The notes beneath the pieces were generated by a model. The model was not told the origin of the DNA and searched no databases. It saw nothing but the letters and a program-made list of their open reading frames with translations. Positions 11,137-24,429 of a stretch of 64,000 bases of DNA are shown here, piece after piece. The stretch is from Chlorella sorokiniana (lineage: Eukaryota > Chlorophyta > Trebouxiophyceae > Chlorellales > Chlorellaceae), in contig CP084612.1 of assembly GCA_025917655.1 (NCBI GenBank), positions 1,736,001-1,800,000 of the forward strand. Direction: 5' to 3'. The translations under genes were made by a program, and so were the position numbers. Every line of letters starts with the position of its first letter. Within the stretch, counting starts at the first letter, position 1.

Positions 11137-12245
11137 TGGGCTTTTGGCAGCGTTATAGCTATAAGAACAGCATTCTTTTAGCCGACTTAGTGGACAAGGC
11201 GGCTTACTTCGCTAAAGCAGCTGCTGCCATTTTACATAGTGCGGGAGAACTTCGTAGAGTTCACCGTGGTGGGTTGATGCGATCCAAACATCCATGGATG
11301 GCTGGTTGCAGTGATGCCGCAGACCTCAGCCCAGCCTTGACGTGCTGCAACGGCGCCGCCTTCAGGCGGCTTTGCAGAGCCTGGCATTCGGTCCAACGCT
11401 CCGGCCAGCATGCTGCTAGCATCATTGTCGGCACCCCATCTGCGCTCGTGCAACCACTTAGAATGCTCTTCCCCGATCTGCGCTCGCCGCCGCGTCGCTG
11501 TGCAGTGCGTGGGCCCATCCATGATGCCCACCTTCAACCCTCGCGGCGACATCGCCCTGCTAGAGCACGTCTCCGTGTGGAGCGGCCGCGTGGCGGCAGG
11601 AGACGTGGTGCTAGCGCGCAGCGTTCAGAACCCGCGGCACATGGTCTGCAAGCGTGTGCTTGGGCTGGAGGGGGACACAGGTGGGGGGTGGGGAGCGCCA
11701 TCTGCTGGGAAAGCCCTCAGAGCAGCAGCCGTGGAAACTGCTGTTGGCCGCCTGCTGACTCAGACTGCCCACCCACCGCTTTTTACCTCTCCAGTGTACG
11801 TGCCGAGCAGCACCCGTCTCGGGCTGGGCCGGACGGTGACCGTGCCGCGCGGCCACGTCTGGCTGCAGGTGCGACCTGCACCCCCCACCTGCTCCTGCTG
11901 GAAAGTCTCGCGTTGACCTCTGCTGATACCTGTGGTGAAGCGGCAACGGCCTGTTACCAGCTGCTTGCGGAGTGGCTGTCCTGTAGCCAGCCTCGGTCAC
12001 CGCTGCGGCTGATGGCCCCCTCCCTTTGCTGTGATCAGGGTGACAATTTCAACAACTCCACCGATTCGCGGCACTACGGCCCCGTGCCGTACGCCCTGCT
12101 GCGAGGCAGAGTGTTCCTCAAGGTGTGGCCTCCCTGGGAGGCGGGCTGGGTGGAGAGCCGGCTGCCGCCCTGGCAGGATGAGCAGCTGCAGCGGCAGCGA
12201 CGGCAGGAGCAGCTGGAGCAGCAGCAGCAAGGCCCGCCACGGTAG
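11137..12245 (+). CDS. Mitochondrial inner membrane protease subunit 1-like (S26 signal peptidase)
   Basis: Membrane-bound Ser/Lys endopeptidase that removes sorting signals from proteins in the intermembrane space. The catalytic Ser is in VGPSMMPTFNPRGDI. The Lys is in HMVCKRVLGLEGD, about 35-40 residues on. The C-terminal box reads GDNFNNSTDSRHYGPVP, the GDNxxxSxDSRxxGP signature of IMP1. Splices at GDT/VYVP (intron from 11681) and LQ/GDNFN (intron ending about 12039) are clean and the frame is intact. The N-terminal exon from MGFWQRYSYKNS is the likeliest start but is not certain. An unusual Gln/Arg-rich tail (about 25 residues) follows the conserved region. Confidence 0.82.
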
Positions 12246-12495
12246 CAGGCCGCCTGTAGGCCCCCATGTTCCTCTGAACTGAGTTTTCCTCCGTGCTACT
12301 GTACAATGCCATGCAATGCTTGCGCACCTCCTGCTGGGTGATGCAATGTGCCGAGCGGGGCGCTTGGCACGGCGGCAGTGTGGGGCAGCTGCTTTCTGTG
12401 GCCATGCATGCGGCCGTTTGCCTCGTCGTAAAGCTACAATCGCAATTTTACAGCACATACGACCTGTCACCCTTCCTAGGCGCAGTCCTTTTGCG

Positions 12496-14170
12496 ATGGC
12501 CGCTGGCTGTTTCAGCAGAGTCGCTTCCATCCACGCCGCTTTCCTCCCCGTTGCGAGCTTCAGATATAGCTGCATAAGCAAGCATGTGCATACCCGGGAA
12601 GACCGCTTTGCGCACGGCCTGCCGCCACCGCCGGCACCTCACCGCTGGCTGAGCCTGCGCCCAAGTTTGCAGCGCTGCCAGCCGAGCAGCAGCGGCAGGT
12701 TGATGCCTACTTGGACCTATTGCTGGATTGGAACCAGCGAATGAACCTTACCGGTCGGTGATGCTGCAGGCAGGCCGGGCGCTGACGGCTGCCGCCTGCC
12801 CCCTTGCTGCCCGCCCGCGACGTCCACCTCACTCGGTTTGGAACCCCTCTGCTGAGTGCAGCCGTCACAGACCGGGAAGAGGCTTACGAGCGGCACGTCA
12901 ACGACAGCCTGGCGCTGTTGCCGGCACTGGACCGCTGCCTTGCTGCACAGCAGCAGGCGGCGGTGTCGCAGCGGGGCAGCCAGCCACCGGCATCGCAGCG
13001 CGCTGGCGAGGATGAGTGGGACCGTGGCGGAGAGCGCCTCAGCAGCAGCAGCAGCAGCAGCAGCAGAGGCGGCGGCGGTGGGCTCAGTGGTCAGGCGGCG
13101 GGGCCCGCAGGAGCTGAAGCGGCAGGCGCAGCAGCAGGGGCAGCAACAGCGGCGCGGCTCATCGACGTCGGCTCCGGTGCCGGCCTGCCAGGGCTGATCC
13201 TTGCCATCGCCCGGCCGGACTGGGAGGTCACCCTGTTGGACTCGCTGCAGGTGGGCCGCGCTTCCGGCTTGCACGGCAGCATCCCAGTCTGGCTGTCTGG
13301 CAAGCCAGGTCTTTCAAGAATCATGCAGTGGCACCCGCCCATTGCTCATCCGCAGTGCATGCCGTGCTCACCCTCCCTGCCCGCGTTTGCACGCGATGCA
13401 GAAGCGGTGCAAGTTTGTGGAGGCCGCAGTGGCGGATGTCGGCCTGGCCAACGTGCGGGTCCGTTGGGGCCGTGCCGAGGATGCAGGCGAGCTGGCGCGG
13501 GAGGCAGCGGGCGTTCAGGGGGAAGCAGCGGGCATTCAGGGGGGCAGCGGCGTTCAGGGGGAGGCAGCGGGCGTTCAGGGGGCGTCTTGTGATTGGACCT
13601 GCGGTTTCCTGCCAGCTGCCTGCACTCTCTCGTGCTCTTGTGGGTCATCGGCCTGGCGCCCTGAGCTCAGCACCCGCCGCCTGCCCCCGCCAGCAGGCCA
13701 GGACCCCTCTCTGCGGCAGCAGCACGACGTCGCCATCGCCCGCGCCGTGGCCGAGCTGAGGGTGCTGGCTGAGCTGTGCCTGCCGCTGGTGCGCCCGGGC
13801 GGGCACTGGGTGGCGGCCAAGGGCGCTGCGCCTGCGGCCGAGGTGGCGGCGGCGGGGCCCGCGCTGGGCCGGCTGGGCGGCAAGCTGCTGGGAGTGGAGG
13901 AGGTGGATTCTGGTGAGGGCGGCGCTGTTTGCAGGCCACGGCAGTGGGCTGGGAGTGGCAGCCCATGGTACATGCATCAGCCTGCTCCGCCGCCACGCAG
14001 CCCTCACGGGTGCCCAACAAAGCGCCGCCGCCGCCTGCTGTGCTCGTTGCCTCCCTGCTCTGTGCAGAGAGCCCCGAGGGCCGGCGCACCGCGGTGGTGG
14101 TGTTGAAGGCCAAGGGCACGCCAGCGCAGTTCCCCGCAAGCCTGGGGTGCCTGGCAAGAAGCCGCTGTGA
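12496..14170 (+). CDS. rsmG: RsmG (GidB) 16S rRNA m7G methyltransferase, organellar
   Basis: SAM-dependent enzyme that methylates a guanine in the 530 loop of small-subunit rRNA; here presumably plastid or mitochondrial. The start at 12496 gives a basic transit-like N-terminus. Then come YLDLLLDWNQRMNLTAVTD (spliced at 12754-12861), RHVNDSLALLPALD, the SAM site RLIDVGSGAGLPGLILAIA, KRCKFVEAAVADVGL, HDVAIARAVAELRVLAELC, WVAAKG and a C-terminal PGVPGKKPL. The family is about 210 residues. This one is longer because of a Ser/Gly/Ala-rich insert before the SAM site and an EAAGVQG repeat after it. One base seems to be missing near 12637 and in the C run at 14132-14135; both restore family sequence. 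Confidence 0.88.
13500..13585 (+). repeat. In-frame 21-bp minisatellite in RsmG
   Basis: Four imperfect copies of a ~21-bp unit code for EAAGVQG, EAAGIQG, a shortened GSGVQG and EAAGVQG. Copy three is 18 bp, so the frame is kept. It sits in a loop region between conserved methyltransferase motifs and near an intron donor, so part may be intronic. Confidence 0.75.
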
Positions 14171-14862
14171 GCGCCGCCCGCGGGTGCGGTGGTTGGCGCC
14201 GGGCGCCTGCGTGCAGGATTCAGATGTAGGCGCTGCACTGCTGGGCGCGACGCGCGTACTGTGCTGTAACGCGAGCTGTTTCCACGGCCATCAGGTGACT
14301 AAATGGAGGGTTCCAGAGCTGGGCTCCTGCCTATCAGGGCCACGCTGGCAGCCTAACCGTGCGCAGCGTCGGCATGGCGGCACTTGGGCGGCGTTGCTCA
14401 CCAATCGTCCGCATCTTCCACCGTTATTTACGTATTTAACTTGTTCTTTGATGGGTTTAGTCAGCGGCCAACTCTGGGGTTTCGCTGACTTCTCTCTTGC
14501 GCCACCCCACCTCAAGCGGCCCCTGAAGTAATACTACCCTTTCACTGATATTCACGCACTGCGACAGCTTTGGAGCGAAGGGGCGGCCGCGACCATGTTT
14601 CGATCGCGTTGTTGTCATACCCCCTTTGTTGGGACTGCTTGCAGCCTCCCAGCTTTCGGACAAGCACATGGCGCGATAAGGCCGTTTCATGGGGTGGTAT
14701 TGAGGCCAGGAAGAGCGGCTGGGTGCGGCCTTGGCAGCCTGGTGTGGTGGGCGCGCCACGGCTCGGCGGCGGCGCTGCCGCCGACTGGGCGGCTGTGCAG
14801 GCGTCTGCGCTGCTCAGCCCGTCTGACGTCCAGCAGGGATAGCCTGGATGAGGAACACGCGG
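14171..14862. other. Intergenic / 5' region of the Ca2+-ATPase gene
   Basis: No supported coding region. The segment 14400-14540 is AT-richer and could hold the ATPase promoter. Start choice for the ATPase is uncertain, so part may be 5' coding sequence. Confidence 0.4.
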
Positions 14863-17800
14863 AGATGCGGCCCCAGCAGCTGCCGGAGACCGGCGGCAGC
14901 CCTGCGCTGGTCCCAAGGGGGCGCAGCAGCGCCCCACGCAGCGAGCGCCGCCGACGGCTTCCGCAGGCAACTGTCAGAATCTCGCAGCTCCCCTTGCAGC
15001 GGCATCTGTGCCGGCAGATGCTGCCATTGCGCCGCGCCAGCTCAGCGTGCGCGAGCTGCAGCGCCTGACGCAGCTGCATGCCGAGGATGCTTACCGCTGC
15101 GGCGTAGTGTCCTCCCCGCTGACCTGGCCGCCTGCCTGGGCACAGACCTGGCGCAAGGGCTCTGCGAAAGCCAGGCGAGGCACCCCTCGTTTCTATTGGC
15201 CGCCCCTCCCTCTTCTTGCCTCCTGCCACGCACTGCTGCACTGCTGCCCTCTTCCCTGCATGGCCGTCTTGCTGACCACCGGCAGGGCACCGCACGGGGC
15301 GAGCTGCCCGCAGCCCTGCCGATCGCACAGCGCTCAAGAGAATCCGCCGCGGTCTCCCCGCCCTGCAGGACGCGTTCGAGGTGCGGGCGGAGCGGTACGG
15401 CCGCAACACGGTACCGCCGCCGCGGGAGGCCACCTTCCTGGAGCTGGTGGGCGAGGCGCTGCAGGATTTCACGGTACTGGTGCTGCTGGCGGCGGGCGGC
15501 CTGTCTCTGGGGCTGGAGGCAGCCGTGCACAGCGGCGGCAGCGCCGGCGAACCCAGCTGGATCGAGGGGGCCAGCATCCTGGCGGCGGGTGCGGCGCCGC
15601 CAGCGCTGCCGGCCTGCCTGTGCGGGCGCGCCCTGCCCCTGCGCTTTTCTTGAGCCGGAAACTCGATCAGCTGCGCTCGCGCTTTGGTCTAGCGATGAAA
15701 CACCCCCGTACTGCTTGTTGTTGCTTTCGGCGCTGCCTCCCGCAGCTCCCAACGCGGGCCCTGCTCGCCTGTGATTGTGGTACGCCCCTCCCCCAAACAA
15801 CAACAACAACAACAGCCACATCAATCACATTCATCGCGCTCCACCCCCTCCCCCTGCAGTGTCGCTGGTGGTGTTGGTCACCGCCGGCAACAACTACCAG
15901 AAGGAGCGGCAGTTCCGAGTGCTTCAGGCGGCGGCGGCGGATGTGCAGGTGGGTGTGTGGGTGTGGGTGTGGGTGTGGGCGGGGTTCTGTCAGGGGCTCT
16001 GTCAGGGGTCTGTCAGAAGGGGTCTGAGGGAGGGCTCTGTCAGAAGGGCCCACAGCAGCAGCAGCAGCAGCGGCAGTCCTTGTGCTGGAAGAGCCTGCCA
16101 TGCATGCCAAGCAATTCGGGCGGGCGGCTGGGAGGTTGGGCAGCTGCCCTGTTCCCCGGCCGCCGCGGCTGACGGCCCTGCCGCGCCGCCGCCCTGGCTC
16201 GGCAGGTGCGGGCGGTGCGCGGCGGGCGGGAGCTGGCTGTGCCCGTGAGCGAGGTGTTGGTGGGAGACCTGCTGCTGCTGGAGGCCGGAGACATCCTTTG
16301 TGCGGACGGGCTGCTGGTGTCCGGCAGCGACGTCAAGTGCGTTGGCAGCGGGCGATGCTGCATGGCCGGCTTCTTTTGCTGTGTGGGAAGGAGCCTGGGG
16401 CTTGGGCGCCGGGGCTGGCCTGCACACATGAGCGTTGAGGGGGCGGGAAGGGGTTGGGCACTAGGTGCTTTGCGGGTGTAAGCGTTGCCGGGACGCTTGA
16501 GCGGCCGGCGCACGAGGCACTCAGTCGATCGTGTGTTGCGAGCAGGCGCCCACAAAGCACAGGTTGTCCCCGCCAAGCGCGGCTCTTTCCTTTCTTGTCC
16601 TGTCCTGGCGCAGAGTGGACGAGTCGCACCTGACCGGGGAAGCAGACGACGTGTCCAAGGATCCGGCCGCCGCCCCGTCCCTCCTGGGCGGCTCCAGGGT
16701 CCTGTCGGGCGCCGGCCGCATGCTGGTCACCGCTGTGGGCGCCGCTCTCAGTCGGGCGCCATCGCAGAGATGGTGGCGCGCGGCAGCGGCGGCCCGCGGC
16801 GGCGCCCGCCCGCGGCGCTCGAGGCTGGCGGGGGCGCTGGGGCGGGGCTGCGGGAGGAGACGCTGCTGCAGCGCAAGCTGGCAGAGTACGCGGCCACCAT
16901 TGGGCGCTTTGGGCTGGGCGCCGCCGCGCTGGCCACCGCCGCCATGGCGGCACGGTTCAGGTGGGGCGTGCGGCCGCGCCTGCCTCGCTCTTGCTTGCTC
17001 CTCGCCGCCTGCGTGAGCTCTGACCCTGTTTGTCTGGCGTGCTGTGCCGCGGCCGCAGTGTGGAGACTTTCTTCCTGGCGGGGCAGCCCTGGGACTGGGC
17101 CTACCTGCAGGATTACCTGCGCTTCTTCATCACCGGGGTCACCATCCTGGTGAGCGAAAAAAAAAGTCACTGCTGGCAGAGGGCCGCTCGGCAAGCCGCA
17201 GCGCAGTCTTCGCAAGCCACGCAAACAACCAGCACTCCCCAACCAGCTGGATGCGTGCCGGTCTGCATCAGGCTACAGCTAGCCCCCAACCACTCACACC
17301 TGCGCTTTGCACACCTGCGCCGCCGCCCCCACAGGTGGTGGCGGTGCCCGAGGGCCTGCCCCTCGCCGTCACCATCGCCCTGGCCTTCTCCGTGCGCCGC
17401 ATGCTGGCCGACAACAACCTGGTGCGCCGCCAACAGCTTCTTGTGTGTTTTGAGCATCTCTGTGTGTGATCCACCAAGAAAAGGCAGCAACGTGTGATCA
17501 ACCAAGAATGCACGGCTCGGCACGGCCCTGTGGGTCAACGCAGCGCCGCTGGAGCATTGGAGCATCCCCTGGCCCGCTGGTCCAACACAACCGCCTGCCC
17601 TGCCGCCGCAGGTGCGCCACCTCAGCGCCGCCGAGACGATGGGCACCGCCACGGTCGTGTGCAGCGACAAGACGGGTGCGATGCGCGGCTGCTGTCTGCT
17701 GGGTGGGCTGCCTGCTCTATGTCGGGGACTGTTCTCCATCAGGAAACTTGCAGTGGCGGCCGCTGGGTGTCAGGGATGTGGTGGCAAGGCAGGCACACCG

Positions 17801-20800
17801 CAGGGAATGGGGTGGGCAACACCGCTTGGCATCAAAGGGTCACGCCGCGCGGGGCTCTGCAGCTTCCTCCTGGCAGAGGCGGCGGGCACGACGTGTTGCA
17901 GCCTGCAGTGCCCTGGCCATGCTTGCATCGCATGCGCAGCTATGCCTGCATGCTAGCCGGCGCAGGCACCTCGCACATTCAATCACGATCACATTGGCGC
18001 CTTGCTGTGCTGCCGCAGGCACCTCACCCAGAACGACATGGTCGTCAGCCGGCTGTGGCTGGCGGGGCAGCTAGTCCCCGACGTCAAACGCCACATGCGG
18101 CGGCAGCAGCGCCCGGGGCCAGCACGCAGCAGCTGCGGCTGCCCGCTGCCGACGCCCTGCCGAGCGGCAGTGGCCCGCCGGCAGCACAGAGCGGCGGCGG
18201 CGGTTCCACAGACGCGCTGCCCCCTGTCGGAGCTTCTGGCCCTGCCCGCAGCTGGTGCAGCATCAGCCGGGGCTGACGGCGGCACCGGGGACGGCGCCGC
18301 CGCTGGGCCGCGTGCGGGCGACGAGCCCTGCCAGGACCCCCTGCAGCTGCTTGTGGAGTCTGCGGCGCTCAACTCCACCGCCAGCATCATCCAAGAGCCA
18401 GATGGTGCGTTCCACCTCGCTGCCCCTCCACCCTTGCTCCCAAAAAGAAACATGAACAGACATCAGCACACTGTCTTCCGCTGCCGACTGCTGCGCTCTC
18501 GTGCCCCTCTCCCGGCGCCGCCGCCCATTCGCGCACCCCTCTGTGCTGCCTCGCCCCCAGGCACCACGAGCCGCGTCGGCAACCGAACCGAGACGGCGCT
18601 GCTGGAGCTGGCGGCGGCGCTGGGCGGGCAGCCGGAGCGCCTGCGGTCTGCTCGGCGCCAGCTGGCGCGCGTCGCCTTCTCCTCCGAACGCAAGCGCATG
18701 ACCACGGCGGCGCTGGCCCCGGCGGCAGGTGCGCCGCAGCTGCTGCTGCTGCCACACCCTGCGCCGAGCTGCTTCCGCTGGGTCTTGCTGAATGAGCTGG
18801 TTGCGCTGTCGTGAGTATCAACCCCCGTTTGGCTCACCGTTCAGTTCTCGGTTACCCGCCGGCCTACAGCAGTGCTTGCCTGCCTGCCCCCCTCCCCATT
18901 GCCTGTCTGTTTGCGTTCCAACTTCCCCCCGCCCGCCCCTCCCACCGCTCCTACCCACCTTCCCCCCACCCGTCCTGCGCAGCCCTGATTGCAATGGAAG
19001 CCCTGCCGTGTGCCGCATCTACACTAAGGGCGCCCCGAAATAGTGCTGGAGCGCTGCAGCCACGTGCTGGGCCCTGACGGCCGCCGGCAGCCCCTGCCAG
19101 ACGAGCAGAAGCGCCAGCTGCTGGCCGGCTTCGCGCACGGCGGGCAGCGGTGGGCGGGGGGGAGGGCGGCTGTAAGCCCAACGCCTTATGCCAAGCGGCT
19201 TGCAACAGTGCCCGGTCTGGCCTCGAGCGGCTTTCTGAAACGTGGCACGGCCTGCCCACTGGCTGCCAGCACCTTCCATCCTCACCCCACGCCCCCACCT
19301 GCCCCCCGCCCGTTGTTGCAGCGTGCTGTGCCTGGCCTATCGCGACGTCGGCCTGCCGGCAGAAGCGGCGTTCCGTCCCGGCGGCGACCACAGCGAGCCC
19401 AGCGGGGGCAGCGGCAGCGAGGAGAGCGACGGGGGCGGGATGGCGGCAGCAGGCCTTAGCACCTGGCTGGCTGACAGCCCCACCCAGCTGAACGCTTGGC
19501 TGAGCGGGTGAGCTGTGCATATCTGTGGGCGGGGGGTGTGGAGATGCGCTGAGCGCCAGGCCGGGGCTGCAGCTGGGATGCGCAGGCACCCTTGCTGAGC
19601 TGGCGCTGGCCCCTACCAGCCTGGCGGGGCATGCCGCTGCAGACAGTCGGCCAGCGTCACGCTTCTGCACCCCCTGTGCCCCACCTTTGCAGCGGCAGCA
19701 GCGACGACGAAGCTGGCCGCGACAGCGGGGCCTCCTTGGCTGACTGCTTGGAGAGCGAGCTCACCTTGGTGCGCTCTGGCTGCTATTCTTCGGGCTTTGC
19801 TGTGTGCGTGTGTGGGTGGTGGGTGGAGAAAGGGCTGGATCTGGGGCAGGCGAAGGCGGGTGGGGTCAGCTTTGGCAGGGTGGGGCGCCACCATGCCAGG
19901 GATGCCTGCTTGGCAGCTGGCCTGTGGGCGTGTTGCTGGCACCGCTGAGCTCCCGCGCTCCTCCCATGCTGCTTGCACTGGTGGCGGTCTGCGCCCCGCC
20001 CTGCCCTTGCTGCGGGGCCCCGTCTGCGCCGCGCTTCTTGCGTGCGTGTGCTGGCCACTTGCTTTTCCTTCTCTCTCCTGCACGTGCCTCGCTTGCAACT
20101 GCTGCTGCTTGTCGATGCGCCCCCCCCCCCCCCGGGCAGCTGGCGCTGGTGGGCATCGAGGACCCGCTCCGGGCTGAGGCTCCCGCCGCCATCCGGCAGT
20201 GCCAGGCCTCCGGCATCACGGTCAAAATGCTGACGGGTGGGTGGGGGCGGGAAGTGCCCGTGTGTGTGGCTGTGTGGGTGTATGTGCGCTGCTGGTATGT
20301 GGAGGATGGGTTGCGGTGCGAGCCAGCGGTGGGATGGGAGCCCCCAATGCACAGCCTCGCCGCCTGGCGGTGCCCCCCGCCCCCTGCAGGCGACAACGTG
20401 GACACCGCCACCGCCATCGCCCGAGAGTGCGGCATCCTGCCGCCGCTGGCCGCCGCGGCGCCCGCGGCCGCGGGGCAGGGCGCGGTCGTCGCTGCCGACG
20501 GCTGGACCGCTGGAGGGGGCCCTGCCGGAGGGGGCTGTCATGGAGGGGCGGGAGTTCCGGCAGAGGGTGCTGCGCCCGACGGCTCGCTGGATGCAGCCGC
20601 CTTTCTGGAGCTGTGGCCGCGCCTGCGGGTGCTGGCGCGCTGCACGCCCGCAGACAAGTACACAATCGTGACAGGTGCTGCGCCGCCGCCGCCCTCGCTC
20701 GCGGGGTCGCCAGCTTGCCCTGCTGCCTGCCTGCTGGGGCTGCAGCTGGGGACGGTGGTCTCCCCTGTCTCTAGCGGGTCATCAGGGCTGCCGCACCACG

Positions 20801-23583
20801 CTATGGCGCCCGAGCTTCGCTGGTTCTGCTGCTCAGCACATCCGACAGCCGGCACTGGGGTCCCCACCCCCGCCACACCATACCACACACAATCACACCA
20901 CCACCCCCGCCAGCGAAGGTTGGCCTTCAAAGACCTCCACCCATGCGCTCACCCATCCACCCCACGCCTCACACCCGCAGGCGTGCGCAGCCTGACGGAC
21001 GACGTGGTGGCCGTGACTGGCGACGGCACCAACGACGCGCCCGCGCTGCGCGCCGCCAACGTCGGCTTCGCCATGGCCGCGGGTGGGGCGCCTGGCTCGC
21101 TGCCATGGGCACCTGCCCTGCTGCCTCGCCTGGAGACTCTGCACGGGGTGACCTTCCCTCCTCAGCACACAATGCAGCCACCCATGAACCCCCACTCCCA
21201 CCTGCATGCCGACCCGGTACCCTGACTGTCGTTGCCCCCACCCCAAACCTCCTCCGGTTCCACCAGGCACCGCCACAGCGCGCGAGGCAGCCGACATTGT
21301 GCTGCTGGACAACAACTTTGCGTCCATCGTGTCGGCGGTGCTGTGGGGGCGCAACGTGTACGCCAACATCACCCGCTTCCTGCAGGTGGGTGTGTGTGGG
21401 GGGTGAAGGGTATGTGTGTGTGGGTGTGTGGGTGGGTGGGGGGGGGGGGGAGATGTGATGGGCATGATGGCGGCGCATGCAGTTTATGGTGTCGGGGTGG
21501 GTGGGCCGGGGTGCACATCAGCCTGGCGAGCGTCACCAGTGGCCGGCGCTGCTGGCTGATCTGGCGGGTGATGCTGCTTGCCCTCCACGATTGGTCTGGC
21601 TGCTGCCGAGCCGTCCCCGCGGTCGCCGCTTCGCCGTGCTTTCCATTCCCACCTGCAGTTCCAGCTGACCATCAACCTGGTTGCGGTGGCGACAGCGGTG
21701 ACGGGGGCAGTGGTGGCGGCGGAGTCGCCTCTCACGGCCGTGCAGGCGAGGCGCTGCTGCTGGTGCATTGTCCGTTTATGTTCGCTCACTTGGTTGGAGT
21801 CGGCCCAGACCTGCCGCACACCCTCCCCCTTGCCTGGTTGTACTGCCTGGGCGGGCCCGCACGCACACTCGACCCCACCCCCACCCCCAACACGCGATGT
21901 CTAGCACACGCGCACCACACGAGCCCCTGCTTCCTCCCCACCTGTTCCCAGCTGTGCAGCCCCCTATGCACGCGCCCCCAACCTCCACCACCACTGCTGC
22001 TCATGCCCGACCACTGCCACTCATCCCCAACTGCTGCCCCCTCCCCACCACCGAGCAGATGCTGTGGGTGAACATGATCATGGACTCCCTGGCCTCGCTG
22101 GCGCTGGCCACGGAGCCGCCGGACTCCCGTCTCCTCGCCATCCCGCCCTTCTCCCGGGGTGCGTGCCGCTCACGCCGCCGCCGAACATTGCCGCACGTGC
22201 CTGGGGGCCAGAGAGCCGCGCCGCGGGTTCCTGCCCTCCCATCTCTGCCCCCCATTATCCTTTTCCAGTGCGCCCGCCGCAGCAGGAGCCTCCCCGTGGC
22301 CTGGCTGCCTTGCTGTGCCTCCCAGCTGAGCAAAAGCCCCGCTGCCCTGGTTCCGCCGCACCCCCGTTTTCACGCAGAGCACGAGTTTGTGGACCCCCGC
22401 ACCCCCACCGTGAAGCACATCGCCGGCCAGGCCGCCTACCAGCTGGCCGTCATGTACACCCTCGTCTTCCACGCCCCCGCCCTGCTGGGCATCCCGGGTG
22501 CGCTGCCCAGGCGCAAGCCGTGCCAGCTGGGGTGTGTGCACAGCTGCGCAGCCAGGGGCTGAACTATCCGCCTGGTTGGAAGGGCGAGAAGGCATCCCTC
22601 TGAGTGTGGGCAACCCCCTGTTGCAGACCACTCCGCGGTGGCGGGCCCCTCGGAGCACTACACGCTTGTCTTCAACGCCTTTGTGTTCATGCAGGTGGGT
22701 GGGGGTGGGGGGTGGGGGGCGGGGCGCGTTGAGGTTACGGGGGAGATGATTGCGCCTGTGTTGCGGCGGAGCGGCAGGAACGCGTGCGAGCGCCTTGCAA
22801 GGCATGGCTGCCAGCGCAACGTGCCACATAGCTGCCTGTGTTCCTCCTGCCTGCAACGCTGTGTGTGGCCTCCGCACCCGCTGCCGCGCAGCTCTTCAAC
22901 CAGCTCAACTCTCGCAAGATCCTCGACTCCACCCACGTGTGGGAGGGGCTCGGCCAGGCGCGCTGGTTCCAGGGCATCCTCGGCTGCGAGCTGCTGCTGC
23001 AAGTCCTCATCATACAGGCACGCACTCGCGCATGCGCTGCCTGCCGCCAAAGGCATGCGGCTCAAGCATTTGCGGCGCGAAGCTGCAGCCACCGAAAGCC
23101 TTCAACCCGGGGCTCGCCGTGCGATGTGCCGATGCCCGGCGCCCGCTGCGCCCTGCCGCACCGCAGTCACTCGCTCCCGGCCCCCTGCTTTGGCTGCAGT
23201 ATGGTGGCGAGTGGTTCAACACGCACCCGCTGGACGTGCGGGAGTGGGCGGTGTGCGTGGGCTTGGGCGCCGCCTCTCTGCTGCTGAGGGAGGTTCTGAT
23301 CCGCATCCCGTACGGAAGGTGAGCCTGGAGGGGGAAGGGAGGGGCGGAAGGATCGGTTGGTCGATCTGAGGGCTTGCCTGCTTCTTCGTGTCCACCTGCC
23401 GCCTGGACACATGTCTGTGTCCGGGCCCAACCCTTGGGGCCGCCGCCGCCGCTGCCGTGTTGCTGCTCGCCTTCCTATGTGCCCACTCCAGCCTCCCCGC
23501 TGCGCAAAACTGCCGTACCTGTTCTTCACGTCCCACTTGATGGCGGGCTGCCTGTGCCGCAGGTACCCCAACTTTGACGCCTA
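14863..23583 (+). CDS. Type IIB (PMCA-like) P-type Ca2+-ATPase
   Basis: Pump that exports Ca2+ across the plasma or vacuolar membrane. The many-exon gene shows, in order: [25 protein letters not shown]1 near 15470; a [19 protein letters not shown] segment; [45 protein letters not shown] (the PEGLP Ca2+ site in M4); CSDKTG then LTQNDM (phosphorylated Asp); [17 protein letters not shown] then [83 protein letters not shown]; and [18 protein letters not shown]. It ends RYPNFDA at 23583. Single bases appear missing near 15117, 16744, 18022, 19037 and 20577, each inside a conserved motif. The start is uncertain. I did not see a clear calmodulin-binding helix. Confidence 0.9.
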
Positions 23584-24429
23584 GCCCACTGGGCCCCAGG
23601 CCCCCCACCCCCGCGGTGCTGCTCAGGTATCTGCAGCTGCATTCGCACGCCGTGCTGTGCCTCCTGGAAGCACCTTGATGTGGAAGGTTCTGCTGCAATT
23701 CTGTACTGCCATGCATGCGCGCTACCCTGCGGACCCCCGTGCCGCGAAGCTGGTGGTTCCTTGTGAAGTGACTGGTGAGGGTCTCCTTTTTCCCTTCAGA
23801 CCATCTGTTGATAGGGCAAGGACAGCGTGCCTGCCATGATTTCCCTTCCTGAAGCTCCCCTCCATCACCTCGTCCCTGGCCAGTTTTCCTTCCCAAGGCA
23901 ATTAAGTTAAGCAGTTTCCGCCGGCAATATTATCTAATGCCCCTGCCGCATGCTTTTCACGAGCGTGAGCGCTATGAGATCACATACCTTATCACGCCCG
24001 AACACCTTCTTTGACCCTTTCAACAAAGCCAGGCCGGCATGCGCATGCAAGTCCTTCTCACAAGCCAACCCCGCGCACATCAACCGTCGCTGCAGCTGCC
24101 ATACATGTCACTGTCACGTTGCATGCCCACGCCGGTAATCAGCAACAATACACTGCCAATGCATCCATTTGGCTGTAACATTAATCCCTTGCCTGTCTTC
24201 CGATTCCATTGTCGGCGGCAGGATGTACCGCTGTACCACTAGGGAAAACGTTTTAGAGCTTTCCTGGCAAAGCAGTGAGAAAAATATTCTTCGTACTCCA
24301 GCGATCTACCAGGCCTGCACTATTTCCAGCGGCATGCGGGCAACAAAATCTCGCAGCTTTGTTGGTGCTCGTTGTGGCCTCCCCAGCCCGCTCTGCAGCA
24401 ACAAGTGAGCTACGTGACGCCCGATGTCG
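23584..24429. other. Intergenic, no gene seen
   Basis: About 850 bp with lower GC than its flanks, especially 23900-24300. It holds the 3' end of the ATPase and the promoter of the next gene. No repeat or RNA gene was recognised. Confidence 0.45.
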
